Source of the DNA: CAKRJP01 sp963597615
GTDB taxonomy: Bacteria > Bacillota > Clostridia > Lachnospirales > Lachnospiraceae
DNA: 64,000 bases
NCBI GenBank assembly: GCA_963597615.1
Contig: CAVBQS010000024.1
Coordinates: 1-64,000 of the forward strand
Direction of reading: 5' to 3'
Position numbers and translations under genes: made by a program. How positions within the stretch are numbered: the stretch's first letter is position 1; each line of letters begins with the position of its first letter. The notes beneath the pieces were generated by a model that was given only the letters and a program-made list of their open reading frames with translations, made no database searches and was not told the DNA's origin. Positions 9,474 through 18,196 of the stretch are shown piece by piece.

Positions 9474-10315
9474 TATTGCTGCACCTCCTTATCTCTGGTG
9501 ACATGAAGTTGAATCAATCCAATTGCTACAACGATGAGAAAGAAAATCACGGCCTTGGCCTGACCAACACCTTCGAATCCTACACGGCCGTAGAAGGTAT
9601 CATAAATATTAAGGGCCATCATTTCTGTCTGATGCATAGGTTCTCCTGCTGTAAGAGACAGGTTCTGATCAAAAAGTTTAAAAGAGTTTGTAATCGTTAG
9701 GAAGGTACAAATGGTAATGGAAGGCATCATCATTGGGATGGTGACTTTAAATAATCTTTGCACCGCATTTGCACCGTCAATCATAGCTGCTTCATTTAAG
9801 GATCCTGGAATAGACTGAAGACCTGCAATATAGACAATCATCATATATCCAATTTGCTGCCAGCAAATCAGGATAACCAATCCCCAGAAACCGAATTTAG
9901 AGCTAAGTTTTAAGGCAGTATCAAATTTGCTAAGAATTCCGTCGAAGATCAACTGCCATACATATCCCAGTACAATACCACCAATTAGGTTTGGCATAAA
10001 GAATACAGTACGGAAGATGTTGGTTCCCTTAATCTTTTGAGTAAGAGCTAAGGCTACAGCAAAAGCCAGAACATTTATTAAAATTAAAGTTACAATGGCA
10101 AAGGCTGTGGTAAACCAAAAAGCATGGGTAAAGGTGGTATCCTGCAGTGCCTGCACATAGTTTTTGATTCCTACAAAGCTTGCATCCTTAATGGTGGTAA
10201 AATCGCAGAAGGAAAGATAAATACCTTCTAAGAATGGAACCACAAACCCAATCATAAATGCGGCCATGGTAGGAAGTACAAATATAGGCCAATAACGTTT
10301 AATTGCTTTTTCCAT
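9473..10315 (-). CDS. Carbohydrate ABC transporter permease (MalF-like)
   Basis: A 280-residue membrane permease, partner of the MalG-like protein. It has about six hydrophobic segments and the EAA loop EAAMIDGANAVQRLFKVTIP. The start at 10315 (MEKAIKRYWPI) is chosen because AAGAGGA lies about 7 bp upstream. A longer frame would begin at 10366 inside the terminator-like hairpin upstream and is unlikely. It is in an operon with the solute-binding lipoprotein upstream and MalG-like permease downstream. The substrate is probably maltodextrin, judging from malQ in the same operon. Confidence 0.94.
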   Translation of the reverse strand: MEKAIKRYWPIFVLPTMAAFMIGFVVPFLEGIYLSFCDFTTIKDASFVGIKNYVQALQDTTFTHAFWFTTAFAIVTLILINVLAFAVALALTQKIKGTNIFRTVFFMPNLIGGIVLGYVWQLIFDGILSKFDTALKLSSKFGFWGLVILICWQQIGYMMIVYIAGLQSIPGSLNEAAMIDGANAVQRLFKVTIPMMMPSITICTFLTITNSFKLFDQNLSLTAGEPMHQTEMMALNIYDTFYGRVGFEGVGQAKAVIFFLIVVAIGLIQLHVTRDKEVQQ

Positions 10316-10330
10316 GTAAAGTCCTCTTTC

Positions 10331-10363
10331 GTAAAAACAGGGGAGCAGCGTTTGCTCCCCCTG
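10331..10363 (-). terminator. Intercistronic terminator-like hairpin between binding protein and permeases
   Basis: On the minus strand a 10-bp GC-rich stem with one bulged C (plus-strand 10338-10347 with 10353-10363) is followed by TTTTT. Placed after the binding-protein gene, it probably lets only part of transcription reach the permeases, giving an excess of binding protein. Confidence 0.75.
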
Positions 10364-10407
10364 CAAAATTCAATTGTTATTTCTTTTGGGTCTTGTAAGC
10401 GATAGAA

Positions 10408-11718
10408 TTACTTGCTTGCAGCTGCTTCTGTAGCCCATCCGTCTACGAATGCAGTTTTAACCTGCTCCCAGTTGGCATCTGTCTGGTCTGCTGCGTAAGT
10501 GGTAAGGGCAGAACCAACATCGTTTTTCCACTGCTCAGATGGCATAGTAGAGAAGTTCCATGAAACAGGAGTCTTTCCATCTTCTACATACTGATTTGCA
10601 ATGTTTACTAACGGATTGTCAGACTCTAGATTGTTCTTGAAAGGAATTACAAATCCCATTCCATCTGCGCTGCACATTTTTTCGGTTCCTTCATCAGAAG
10701 TTACACACCAGTTCATGAAATCAAGAGTTGCCTGAATATCTTCCTCAGAAGCATTCTTATTTACACACCAGTAGTTTTCTGTACCGGTACAAAGTCCCTG
10801 ATTTTCTTCCCCATCTACACCGATGTAAATTGGAAGCATTCCAAGGTTGTCATCTCCGATATCAGCGATATCGCTGTAAGCCCAGGTACCATTCTGGTAG
10901 AAGACTGCCTGCTCTGTAGTAAATTCTGCCACTGCATCATCACCGGTCTTGGTGCTTAACTGCTTTGGACTGCAGGTAGAGTTGTTAATGTAAAGATCCC
11001 AAACTTCTCTGTAGTTGTCAAGGTAGGTTCCCTTAATGGCATCTGTATCGTCAATGTCGTCTGCCTGATATTCATAGTAGATTGGAAGATTTGCTAAGTG
11101 AGTTTTAAATCTCCAATCAGAAGATCCATCCATACCAGCAGAAGTAAATGCGCTAAATCCTAATTCGTCAGATCTTGCAGTAATGTCCTCTGCAACCTTC
11201 TTTAAATCATCAAAGCAAGTAATGTCATCCTCAGTATATCCAGCTTCCTCAAGAAGGGCCTTGTTGTAGATGATTCCATAGGACTCAATAACATAACCGA
11301 TGCCTGCAACTGAATCCCCATCCTTTAAGGCAAAGTCTTCAGAGGTAAGCTCTCCGTAGATATCAGAGTCGGATAAGTCGTAGCAGTAATCCTTCCAAGA
11401 AGCAAGTCCTACCGGTCCGTTTACCTGGAAAAGAGTAGGAGCTTCGGATTTACCCATCTCACTCTTTAAGGTGGTTTCATACTGTCCGGATGCTGCAGTA
11501 ACAACTGTTACAGGAACTCCTGTTTCCTCAGTGTACTCCTCAGCTAACTCCTGCCAGGCCTCGTCTGCTTCTGGCTTGAAGTTCAAATAGTAAACAGATC
11601 CGTTGGCTTCTTTTGAACTGTCATCGGAACTAGAACTAGATGAGCTACCACATCCAACTGCTAAAGATGCTGTCATTGCAACTGCAAGTCCAAGAGCCAA
11701 TACTTTTTTCTTTTTCAT
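10408..11718 (-). CDS. Extracellular sugar-binding lipoprotein (MalE-like, CUT1 system)
   Basis: A 436-residue solute-binding protein. The signal peptide MKKKKVLALGLAVAMTAS ends in the lipobox LAVGC, so Cys23 would be lipidated and the protein held on the outer face of the membrane. A serine-rich linker follows, then the family 1 extracellular binding fold (YNKALLEEAGY, GTWAYSDI, GTENYWCVNKNA). The start at 11718 is preferred over the far longer upstream frame because GGGAGGA sits 8 bp before it and the signal peptide begins there. It is the first gene of the operon. Maltodextrin is the inferred ligand because of the neighbouring malQ. Confidence 0.95.
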   Translation of the reverse strand: MKKKKVLALGLAVAMTASLAVGCGSSSSSSSDDSSKEANGSVYYLNFKPEADEAWQELAEEYTEETGVPVTVVTAASGQYETTLKSEMGKSEAPTLFQVNGPVGLASWKDYCYDLSDSDIYGELTSEDFALKDGDSVAGIGYVIESYGIIYNKALLEEAGYTEDDITCFDDLKKVAEDITARSDELGFSAFTSAGMDGSSDWRFKTHLANLPIYYEYQADDIDDTDAIKGTYLDNYREVWDLYINNSTCSPKQLSTKTGDDAVAEFTTEQAVFYQNGTWAYSDIADIGDDNLGMLPIYIGVDGEENQGLCTGTENYWCVNKNASEEDIQATLDFMNWCVTSDEGTEKMCSADGMGFVIPFKNNLESDNPLVNIANQYVEDGKTPVSWNFSTMPSEQWKNDVGSALTTYAADQTDANWEQVKTAFVDGWATEAAASK

Positions 11719-11772
11719 AAATGTGTCCTCCCTTATATAATTTTTAATGAATGTCATGAAATGGAACTGTTT

Positions 11773-11787
11773 CCGAAAACGTTTCCA
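11773..11787 (-). promoter_or_regulatory. LacI-family/cre-like operator, downstream site
   Basis: On the minus strand this reads TGGAAACGTTTTCGG, centred on CG at 11780-11781. It fits the LacI/CcpA-type consensus except at the outermost base. It would lie about +12 relative to the predicted transcription start, a typical repressor position. Confidence 0.7.
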
Positions 11788-11799
11788 TCTGTTAAGGCT

Positions 11800-11828
11800 A
11801 TAGTAGCATTTTTGACAGAAGATTACAA
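11800..11828 (-). promoter_or_regulatory. Promoter of the maltodextrin operon
   Basis: On the minus strand TTGTAA (11823-11828) and TACTAT (11800-11805) are separated by 17 bp, and a TGC just before the -10 makes it an extended -10 element. The leader to the binding-protein start is about 75 bases. Confidence 0.75.
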
Positions 11829-11845
11829 TATAAAACGTTTCCAAA
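11829..11845 (-). promoter_or_regulatory. LacI-family/cre-like operator, upstream site
   Basis: A second copy of the GGAAACGTTTT core, centred on CG at 11836-11837, 56 bp from the first and just upstream of the -35 box. The pair brackets the promoter, as expected for looping repression or for combined LacI and CcpA control. Confidence 0.65.
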
Positions 11846-11948
11846 TGACAGATTTGTGAGAAACTCCAAATATAGATGTTTGGAGTTGTGCATATTAACG
11901 AATTGGGAAAAGATGGGGGAGGGTAAAACCAGCAAGATAGTGGTGGAT

Positions 11949-12081
11949 TATGTAGAATCAAAGGAAGTAACGAAGACTCGCTCTCGCTTTGTTCCGCCGT
12001 AGCGGTACTAAGGGGATAAAGGACACCCCCTAAGGACCGGCGGCTCCAAGGGTCTTCTTTTACTTCCTGTGATTCTACATA
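11949..12081. repeat. Intergenic inverted-repeat element, possible structured RNA or MITE-like element
   Basis: A 133-bp element without coding capacity. Its outer arms (11949-11977 and 12052-12081) pair over about 28 positions with one mismatch and one small bulge. The TATGTAGAATCA arm pairs perfectly. Inside, CCGCCG (11994-11999) can pair with CGGCGG (12038-12043), and AGGGG (12011-12015) can pair with the ccccct around 12027-12031, giving one long hairpin. It is more GC-rich than its surroundings. It lies between the maltodextrin promoter and the protease promoter and resembles the dispersed palindromic elements of clostridial genomes. Whether it is transcribed is unknown, and no second copy was found in the window. 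Confidence 0.6.
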
Positions 12082-12160
12082 TTCCGGCCCGGGTTCTTGT
12101 GGGTTTCGCCATCATCGTAATTTGAAATGCATAAATGCCTGGTGATGGTGGAAGAAATTC

Positions 12161-12189
12161 TTGGAAAGAGGGAACATAGACGGTATAAT
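12161..12189 (+). promoter_or_regulatory. Promoter of the CPBP protease gene
   Basis: TTGGAA (12161-12166) and a perfect TATAAT (12184-12189) are 17 bp apart, about 30 bp before the start codon. Confidence 0.75.
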
Positions 12190-12219
12190 TTATAAAAAAA
12201 GGAATAGGAGAGCGTGTAT

Positions 12220-13020
12220 ATGAGTGAGAATAAGAAGATGACAAAGCACCCATTGGGAAAAACTTTTTTTACTTTTTTCTTGTATGGAGTTTTGTATGTG
12301 GTGTTGGTGAATGTTAAGGGGATTTTTACCCAAGGGGTGATAGTCCTTGGAAATGAGTATGTGTTTTCTGATGCTTTGGATATTTTGATTGGCTTTTTTG
12401 TACTGATACTTTACTGGGGCTTGCACAGAAAAGATTTAAAAGATTTCTTTACAGTAAGGAGAACGGGCAAGGGATTGCTTATGGGATGGAGTCTTTTGCT
12501 TGTAGGTAGCACGATGTGGTTTATTAATTTTATTCAGGGAATTCCCCAGGGAAATTTCTTTGTTGCGCTGATTATGGGAATTGCCCCGGGATTTTGTGAG
12601 GAGGTAATATTCCGGATTATTCCAATTTCTACCATTCAGAGACTTCCTGCCAAAAATAAAAAGCAAGCCCTGCTTATTACCTACCTGGTTTCCGGAATGG
12701 GATTTGGTTTGGTTCATGCTTTTAATGTACTGATCGGAGCGGATCCTGTAAGTACCATGCTTCAAGTTCTCTATGCTGTAGGCATGGGATTGTTATTTGG
12801 AGGCCTCTATTTGCTTACCGGCAATCTTTGGGTCACTGTTATTCTTCATTCCTTCTTGGATTTTGCAAGTTTTATGTCAGCCAGTGGACAAGAGGCAGGG
12901 GGAGTTTTGAAAGAAAGCAATAATTGGCTAAGTAATGTGGTTATTTTGATTTATACAGTGCTTATTTATATAAATGCATTTTTGATTTGGCGTAAGATGA
13001 AAGAGAAGAAGATTTTCTAG
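12220..13020 (+). CDS. CPBP-family intramembrane metalloprotease (CAAX protease/bacteriocin-processing type)
   Basis: A 266-residue multi-pass membrane protein with about seven or eight hydrophobic segments. The three conserved motifs of the Abi/CPBP (Rce1-like) family are present: EEVIFR (Glu-Glu-x3-Arg), FGLVHAFN (Phe-x3-His) and HSFLDF (His-x3-Asp). These residues form the metal-binding catalytic site within the membrane. The ATG at 12220 has AGGAG about 9 bp upstream; the GTG at 12214 is too close to that site. Family members process peptides or provide bacteriocin self-immunity. The substrate here is unknown, and the gene stands alone with its own promoter and terminator. Confidence 0.92.
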   Translation: MSENKKMTKHPLGKTFFTFFLYGVLYVVLVNVKGIFTQGVIVLGNEYVFSDALDILIGFFVLILYWGLHRKDLKDFFTVRRTGKGLLMGWSLLLVGSTMWFINFIQGIPQGNFFVALIMGIAPGFCEEVIFRIIPISTIQRLPAKNKKQALLITYLVSGMGFGLVHAFNVLIGADPVSTMLQVLYAVGMGLLFGGLYLLTGNLWVTVILHSFLDFASFMSASGQEAGGVLKESNNWLSNVVILIYTVLIYINAFLIWRKMKEKKIF

Positions 13021-13032
13021 AAGAGCAAAAAC

Positions 13033-13054
13033 CCCCGAGGCTTAGGCCTCGGGG
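13033..13054. terminator. Bidirectional terminator, CPBP gene and giant protein gene
   Basis: A perfect 9-bp GC-rich stem (13033-13041 with 13046-13054) has ATTTTTT on the plus side and a matching run of A residues before it. It ends the CPBP gene and probably also the minus-strand giant gene that stops at 13076. Confidence 0.9.
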
Positions 13055-13075
13055 ATTTTTTGGTTGTTATAGATT

Positions 13076-16000
13076 TTATTTATTTTTTTCAAGATAGCAA
13101 ATTCCAGTATTTTCATATGATGCATTTTTCTCTTTTATATATATCTGCTCAAGTCGTTGAAGACTTATGTAAACAGGCTTTTTATCAGGATTAAGTGAAT
13201 CATATACATAAAGCATGGTTTCTCCAGGATTGGAGAAGTTTATTTCATTGAACCCCAAAATAGTGATTACATGCTTGTCGTTTGTAAAGGTCATGGCGGA
13301 TGAGTGGTTCTTGTTAAAGTCTTTTCCACCAAAGGCCTCCTGAAGTTTGGAAACAAACCAAGTTTTCCACTTAAGCTTAGGATTTGAGAGTAATGCATCC
13401 GTATAATTGGATTCTTCACAGTGATAGTTCTTAACTATATCGAGGTGAGCAATTTGATTAAATCCTTGCCTTACGCTACTAAGTTCTCCACGTCCACTTT
13501 GCATGTGTATAGGGGAGCGGCTGATATAGTCTTTATTAAGTTCAAATGCTGCATTTTCTACCCTGGCTGTACGAATCAGATTGGAGGGTATTTGAATGCC
13601 TTGGCACGCTAGTAAATTTGATAAAGCAATGGACCAACAAATATTGGGGTGATTATCATCTTGAAATTCTGGCTTTGGTAAATCAAAATAATTACCCTTG
13701 ATGCTACAAGGTTCCTGCTTCTGTTTGGCATATTTCTTATCAAGTGTATTAAGAGTAAAAAGTAAGTATGCTCTGTCTTTGAGATGCTTAAGTAAAAGGG
13801 GATCAATTAGTGGATTGTTGTTGTCATGATAATACCTGTTGTATAAGTTTTTTCGCTCTTTCAAGAGGATTTCTGGATCATTGCATTTTAAAAGATTTAC
13901 AAGTTTTATAAGCAGGACGTTGTCGGGATGTTGTGTCACTTCGGTATATAATTGTTGAAAATTCACGTAATATTCGGGCATATGTTTAACATTGTTTGTC
14001 ACTTCTTTGAACTTAGAGCGTTGTATGAAGGTTTTTTGTGCGGCTATAAATTCTTCTTCCATTTTATGCGTTACTATATAAGCTTTGTTCTCCATTTCTT
14101 GGAAGGTGAGAGGAAGTTTGTTTTTAGTTAAAGTTATCGGCACCTTCTTTTGGTTACTCTGTTGGCATGAGTTTTTTGTCTTACTTTCATTGCTTGTTTT
14201 TTTATTTGCTTCCTTCAATCCTTGATATTCTGCATTTGCCTTACCATTTAATTCTTTTGTTATTTTGCTCACTTTTTCTTCTTGCTTTATTTCTCCTTGC
14301 AGTTTTTCAACTTCAGCAATAACGTCCGTGGCTTTTGCTTCACTAGGAGTGTAATTTTTAAAGAAACTTTCAACAGTTGGTTCCTCGGTGGCATTTTCCT
14401 CCTCTTTTATGTTTGGATCTTGGTCTAAATCCTTTACAGATTCAACCTCTTCATTGATTAATTCTTGGTCTAACTTTTTTAATACTTCGTCTAAATCCTC
14501 GTCTTTGTGTATTTCGTTTATTCTGTTGTTATTTTCTACTTCTGCGTTTGCTTTTATTTCAGGGTTTATGTTTTTTCCTACTGGCTCTATTATAGATTCC
14601 TCAAACGATTCTATGATAGGTTCCTCTTCTTGCTCTTTTATAGGTTCTTCTATCTGTTTTACGGTCGGTCTAGTCCCCTCTTCATTTATGAGATCTTCCT
14701 CATCTGTTATTTCCTCCAAAGGCCCTATATCATTCATTTTGATCTTGAGGTCATTTGTGTCATCTACTGCCGCCTTCGCAGTTTTTCTTCTAAAGAGTCT
14801 GGCAAACCATGTTGCAAAAGTAGTTATGAAACCTGTTTTTTTTGTTTGGATCTTGATAGTTTTTTGTGCAGGAACTTCTTCAACCAAGTCTAAGGATTGT
14901 AAACTGCTTTGTCTTTTGATAATAGGGTGTTCTTTTAGTACCTTATCGATTTGGTCGGAGAACTGTTGATTCACGATTCTTTGATTCTCTTCATCTATTT
15001 GTGACTGTTTTTCCCGGGCTAGCTGGTCTTCAACTGGTGACGCGGTTATCGGAGGCTCTTTAAACTTGTCAGTTGGATAAAAGTTGAGAGTTCCAGTTTG
15101 AAATTCTTTTGCATCTTCCGTCTTGGAAATTTCGTTTCCTTCCTCAGTATTCAAGTGCTGTTCAGGTACTTGTTGTTTTTCTAGTACATTTCCTTCTCTT
15201 GACTCATTTTCCAAGTGTAGTTCAGGCTCTTTTGACGCCTCTGATTCCTCTGATTGATTCACTTTTATTGGCTCAATGTTCGGTTCCTGCTTAGGTGCTT
15301 CTTGCTTAGGTGCTTTCTGTTCAAGTACTTTCTGCTCGTCTGGTATATATTCGCTTTTTTGCTCAGCATTCTGCTGTTGTTCAGGTGCCTTTAGTATCTT
15401 CAATGCCTTCTCGATGTCCTTAAAAGATACCCCAATTTTATCATCAAAAGTGAGGGGCTGGTTCTTGGCGATTAAATCGGCAAGATTCAAAAAACTAGTT
15501 AAAATCTGCGGGTTCTTTAAGACTACAAGGAGATTTGGGTCTTTAAGAGCATTATTAACGTGACTTGCATTTCTAGATTCCTTGGTCACTGGGAATGTAT
15601 TATAAAATGCTTGCAAAGACTGCACAAGTTTTTCGGCATCTGCGTCTGAAATTTCCTGGTTTTTCTCCTTTGAAAAATATTTTTTCTGTAAAAGTTCTAC
15701 CTGATTATTAATTTTTTCGATTATCTTTTCATTCTTGATAACATCATTTTTTTCTTCTGTCAGAATTTTTATGCTCTTTTCTTTTATTTCTTCACGTTTT
15801 TGTTCTGCCTGTAAAGCTTTTATGATGACCGAAAAAGAAGCAGAAATAATTGCTAATTTTTCGGGTTTTATATTGGAAGCTTCTTTATCCTTTGCCAAGA
15901 GTATATCTGATAGGCTTAGGATTGTTTTTAAATACTCAGGCTGCTTTATAACGGCGGCAATATATGGAGAAGTGAGAGCTTCAGAAATACTCTTGTAAAT

Positions 16001-18187
16001 GTCAGCATTCTCATCCTCTGCATTAACTGGGACCTTTTTGATGAATTCTTTTAAAGCACCTATGAATTCCTGAGAGTCCTTATCATCAATTTCGTTGGGC
16101 TTATTACTCTTTTCTTTTAAAGCATTTATTTGTTCAGAGAGAGCCTTGGTAGTTTCCCCTTTATCCTCTTTTGCCGGATCTTTTGAATAGTTTTTATACC
16201 ATCCGCCTAAAGTCGGAAGGTAAGTAGCTAATTCCTGAGAAATATCATTTACAGTCTTGTAATAAGTATCCTTTTGAAGCTTTTGATTTTCTAAGGTATA
16301 GAGAGCATGATCAAAATTAATCAGTAGGTTCATCAGGTCAAATTGTGTTTTTTCGGGACTGGTCGTGCTGGCTTTTTCTAAAGCATTAAAAGCTTTTGGG
16401 TCGCAAGCAATTTTTCTGACAACAGAATATAGATTGTTAAATTTTTCAAGACTCTTGTTGTGGAATCCTTGATAGGATTCTGTTAGGACGTGAAGCGTAT
16501 CCTGTGTATATTCATTTTCTAACAACATAGAAGCTGGATTTTCTAAAGCTGAAATAGAGGCAGCTGTGCTTTCTTTTTTATCTTTCGAGTAGGTATGCCA
16601 GTAGTAGTTGGCTAATTCTTCGGATAGGTTTCCTCCAATGTTTTTTTGGGATATAGAGGATTCGGGAACCATATAAGCGATGGCTTCCATCAAGATATCC
16701 AATCCGGCGGAATTTTTTTGGGCCATGAAATGATCATATGCATATGGATCCTCTGCAATTCTCTCTACATTGCTTTTTATATTACTTTCAATAGAGGCGA
16801 ATTGAGGGTCATCTTTTTTTACTTCTTCTTTCGGTTGGTTTTTGCAAATTTCTACTGCATTATTTAATATGTCCTTTAAGTTTTTAAAAAGGAATTGTTC
16901 TTTATCTTTTTCGGAAAGTTCTGTGTATTCCTTATAGAGCTTTAGGAATTTTTGGTTGACAGCAAGCTTGTTTTCCTGCTCTTTTGCTTCCTCGGCTCCA
17001 TTCTCTAAAGCCTTATCTGCTTTTGCACCTTTTTGTTCAGTTTTAAGAGAGGTCTTTTTAAAGGCTTCTGGGAATTTTTCTTCAAAACTTTTCCTAAGAT
17101 CTGGGTTAGTTGAAAGTTCTGTCAGCAGTCGGTTGGTTTCTTTCCTCTGTGCTTGTAGGAATGCATATTCTTTTAAGTTCAGCTGCCCTAAGTTCCCTCC
17201 CTCATTGTCTTTGAAAAGGGCCAGTTTGTTGATTGCAAGATCCATCTGGGTTAGGATTTGGGTATAGTAAATCATCTGGAGAATCTGGGGATGATTTACG
17301 CTTGCATATTGAAAGGCTTCTGGTGTGGCGCTCATTCCTGTGACTAGTTTGAAAATATAGCTGCCAACGCTTCCTTTAAAGAAAAACTTATCTTTCAAAT
17401 CTAAAATATGCTGTGGGGATAAGCTGCCATTTCCTTCTTTAAAATAACTTAGTTGCTTTTGAAGGACCTTTAACCGCTCCTGGGCATACATGGTATCTTG
17501 GACATCTTTAAGCTTTTTTTCTAGTTCCGGAAGGGAAGGTTCTTTTTGCCCTTTTTTCTTTTTTTTTGCTGCTTGATCGTCGATGCCTTCTTTAGCTTTA
17601 TTCTTTAAATTCTCAATCTGGAGGGTAAGATCCTGCCTCATTGTTGTTAATTTTGAGGCGTCGTCTTCTTCATAATTTAAAAGATTCTGCTCCTGAGCTG
17701 GCTGAAAAAAGTGTCCAGCCTTTGACATGGATGAGAAGGCTTCATAGATATTTCCCACTGGTATTTTTTTCTTCTCATTTTGCTTCTTATTCTCAAGCTG
17801 GGGCTCTTGAAGGTCTTCTTCTGGAAGATTCCCATATAGTATTTGGTCTGACTCTTCTTTTAATTTTAATGACACTTCATCAAGGTTAAAGCCTTCCCAT
17901 TGGGCCTTTGTATTTTCATAAAGGTCGCCGTAGTTAGGCATTCCGGTGAGGAATCTTCCCAAAGCCTTGAAACATTTTTTGAATTTGGAACTAGACTTTA
18001 CTTGTTCTGGAGTTTCTCCCCTTTTCTCGGCGGTCTTATAATAAGATCGCATTTTTTCCTGGTCATGGGCGTAAGTGTCCATGAGGGAGTCTCCCCGAAG
18101 CTTCTGCTTCTCATCTTGTTTGAAGGAGACGTAAGGAGATTTTATCTGTTGAGGTTTTTCTTGTAATTGTTCATCTGGTTTTGGCAT
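13076..18187 (-). CDS. 1703-residue protein with C-terminal papain-like cysteine peptidase-type domain
   Basis: I do not recognise this protein as a whole. It has no signal peptide or clear membrane helix. Residues 1-960 are charged and mostly helical, with diverged internal repeats: segments near 700-770 and 850-925 share a pattern of the type L..F....PV......A......AL..P....V...P..L....L.L.D.. . Residues about 960-1200 are a Glu/Pro/Gln-rich low-complexity linker containing a basic, aromatic patch (FATWFARLFRRK). After more coiled-coil-like sequence, the last ~190 residues contain a possible catalytic set in papain order: Cys1517 in NICWS, His1639 in NDKHVITILGF and Asp1663 in YVYDS. By eye, base composition appears more AT-rich than the neighbours, suggesting horizontal transfer. 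A GNAT-family gene lies 9 bp upstream in the same operon. A large toxin or effector is possible, but function is not known. Confidence 0.75.
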   Translation of the reverse strand: MPKPDEQLQEKPQQIKSPYVSFKQDEKQKLRGDSLMDTYAHDQEKMRSYYKTAEKRGETPEQVKSSSKFKKCFKALGRFLTGMPNYGDLYENTKAQWEGFNLDEVSLKLKEESDQILYGNLPEEDLQEPQLENKKQNEKKKIPVGNIYEAFSSMSKAGHFFQPAQEQNLLNYEEDDASKLTTMRQDLTLQIENLKNKAKEGIDDQAAKKKKKGQKEPSLPELEKKLKDVQDTMYAQERLKVLQKQLSYFKEGNGSLSPQHILDLKDKFFFKGSVGSYIFKLVTGMSATPEAFQYASVNHPQILQMIYYTQILTQMDLAINKLALFKDNEGGNLGQLNLKEYAFLQAQRKETNRLLTELSTNPDLRKSFEEKFPEAFKKTSLKTEQKGAKADKALENGAEEAKEQENKLAVNQKFLKLYKEYTELSEKDKEQFLFKNLKDILNNAVEICKNQPKEEVKKDDPQFASIESNIKSNVERIAEDPYAYDHFMAQKNSAGLDILMEAIAYMVPESSISQKNIGGNLSEELANYYWHTYSKDKKESTAASISALENPASMLLENEYTQDTLHVLTESYQGFHNKSLEKFNNLYSVVRKIACDPKAFNALEKASTTSPEKTQFDLMNLLINFDHALYTLENQKLQKDTYYKTVNDISQELATYLPTLGGWYKNYSKDPAKEDKGETTKALSEQINALKEKSNKPNEIDDKDSQEFIGALKEFIKKVPVNAEDENADIYKSISEALTSPYIAAVIKQPEYLKTILSLSDILLAKDKEASNIKPEKLAIISASFSVIIKALQAEQKREEIKEKSIKILTEEKNDVIKNEKIIEKINNQVELLQKKYFSKEKNQEISDADAEKLVQSLQAFYNTFPVTKESRNASHVNNALKDPNLLVVLKNPQILTSFLNLADLIAKNQPLTFDDKIGVSFKDIEKALKILKAPEQQQNAEQKSEYIPDEQKVLEQKAPKQEAPKQEPNIEPIKVNQSEESEASKEPELHLENESREGNVLEKQQVPEQHLNTEEGNEISKTEDAKEFQTGTLNFYPTDKFKEPPITASPVEDQLAREKQSQIDEENQRIVNQQFSDQIDKVLKEHPIIKRQSSLQSLDLVEEVPAQKTIKIQTKKTGFITTFATWFARLFRRKTAKAAVDDTNDLKIKMNDIGPLEEITDEEDLINEEGTRPTVKQIEEPIKEQEEEPIIESFEESIIEPVGKNINPEIKANAEVENNNRINEIHKDEDLDEVLKKLDQELINEEVESVKDLDQDPNIKEEENATEEPTVESFFKNYTPSEAKATDVIAEVEKLQGEIKQEEKVSKITKELNGKANAEYQGLKEANKKTSNESKTKNSCQQSNQKKVPITLTKNKLPLTFQEMENKAYIVTHKMEEEFIAAQKTFIQRSKFKEVTNNVKHMPEYYVNFQQLYTEVTQHPDNVLLIKLVNLLKCNDPEILLKERKNLYNRYYHDNNNPLIDPLLLKHLKDRAYLLFTLNTLDKKYAKQKQEPCSIKGNYFDLPKPEFQDDNHPNICWSIALSNLLACQGIQIPSNLIRTARVENAAFELNKDYISRSPIHMQSGRGELSSVRQGFNQIAHLDIVKNYHCEESNYTDALLSNPKLKWKTWFVSKLQEAFGGKDFNKNHSSAMTFTNDKHVITILGFNEINFSNPGETMLYVYDSLNPDKKPVYISLQRLEQIYIKEKNASYENTGICYLEKNK

Positions 18188-18196
18188 AGCGACCTC

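Noticed and set aside
12008..12253. Minus-strand frame of 81 codons across the palindromic element
   Set aside because: It crosses both the hairpin arm and a strong plus-strand promoter and has no ribosome binding site.
14388..14969. 193-codon plus-strand open frame opposite the giant gene
   Set aside because: It is the complement of the low-complexity Glu/Lys-rich linker, giving Ser/Phe-rich nonsense, with no ribosome binding site or family resemblance.
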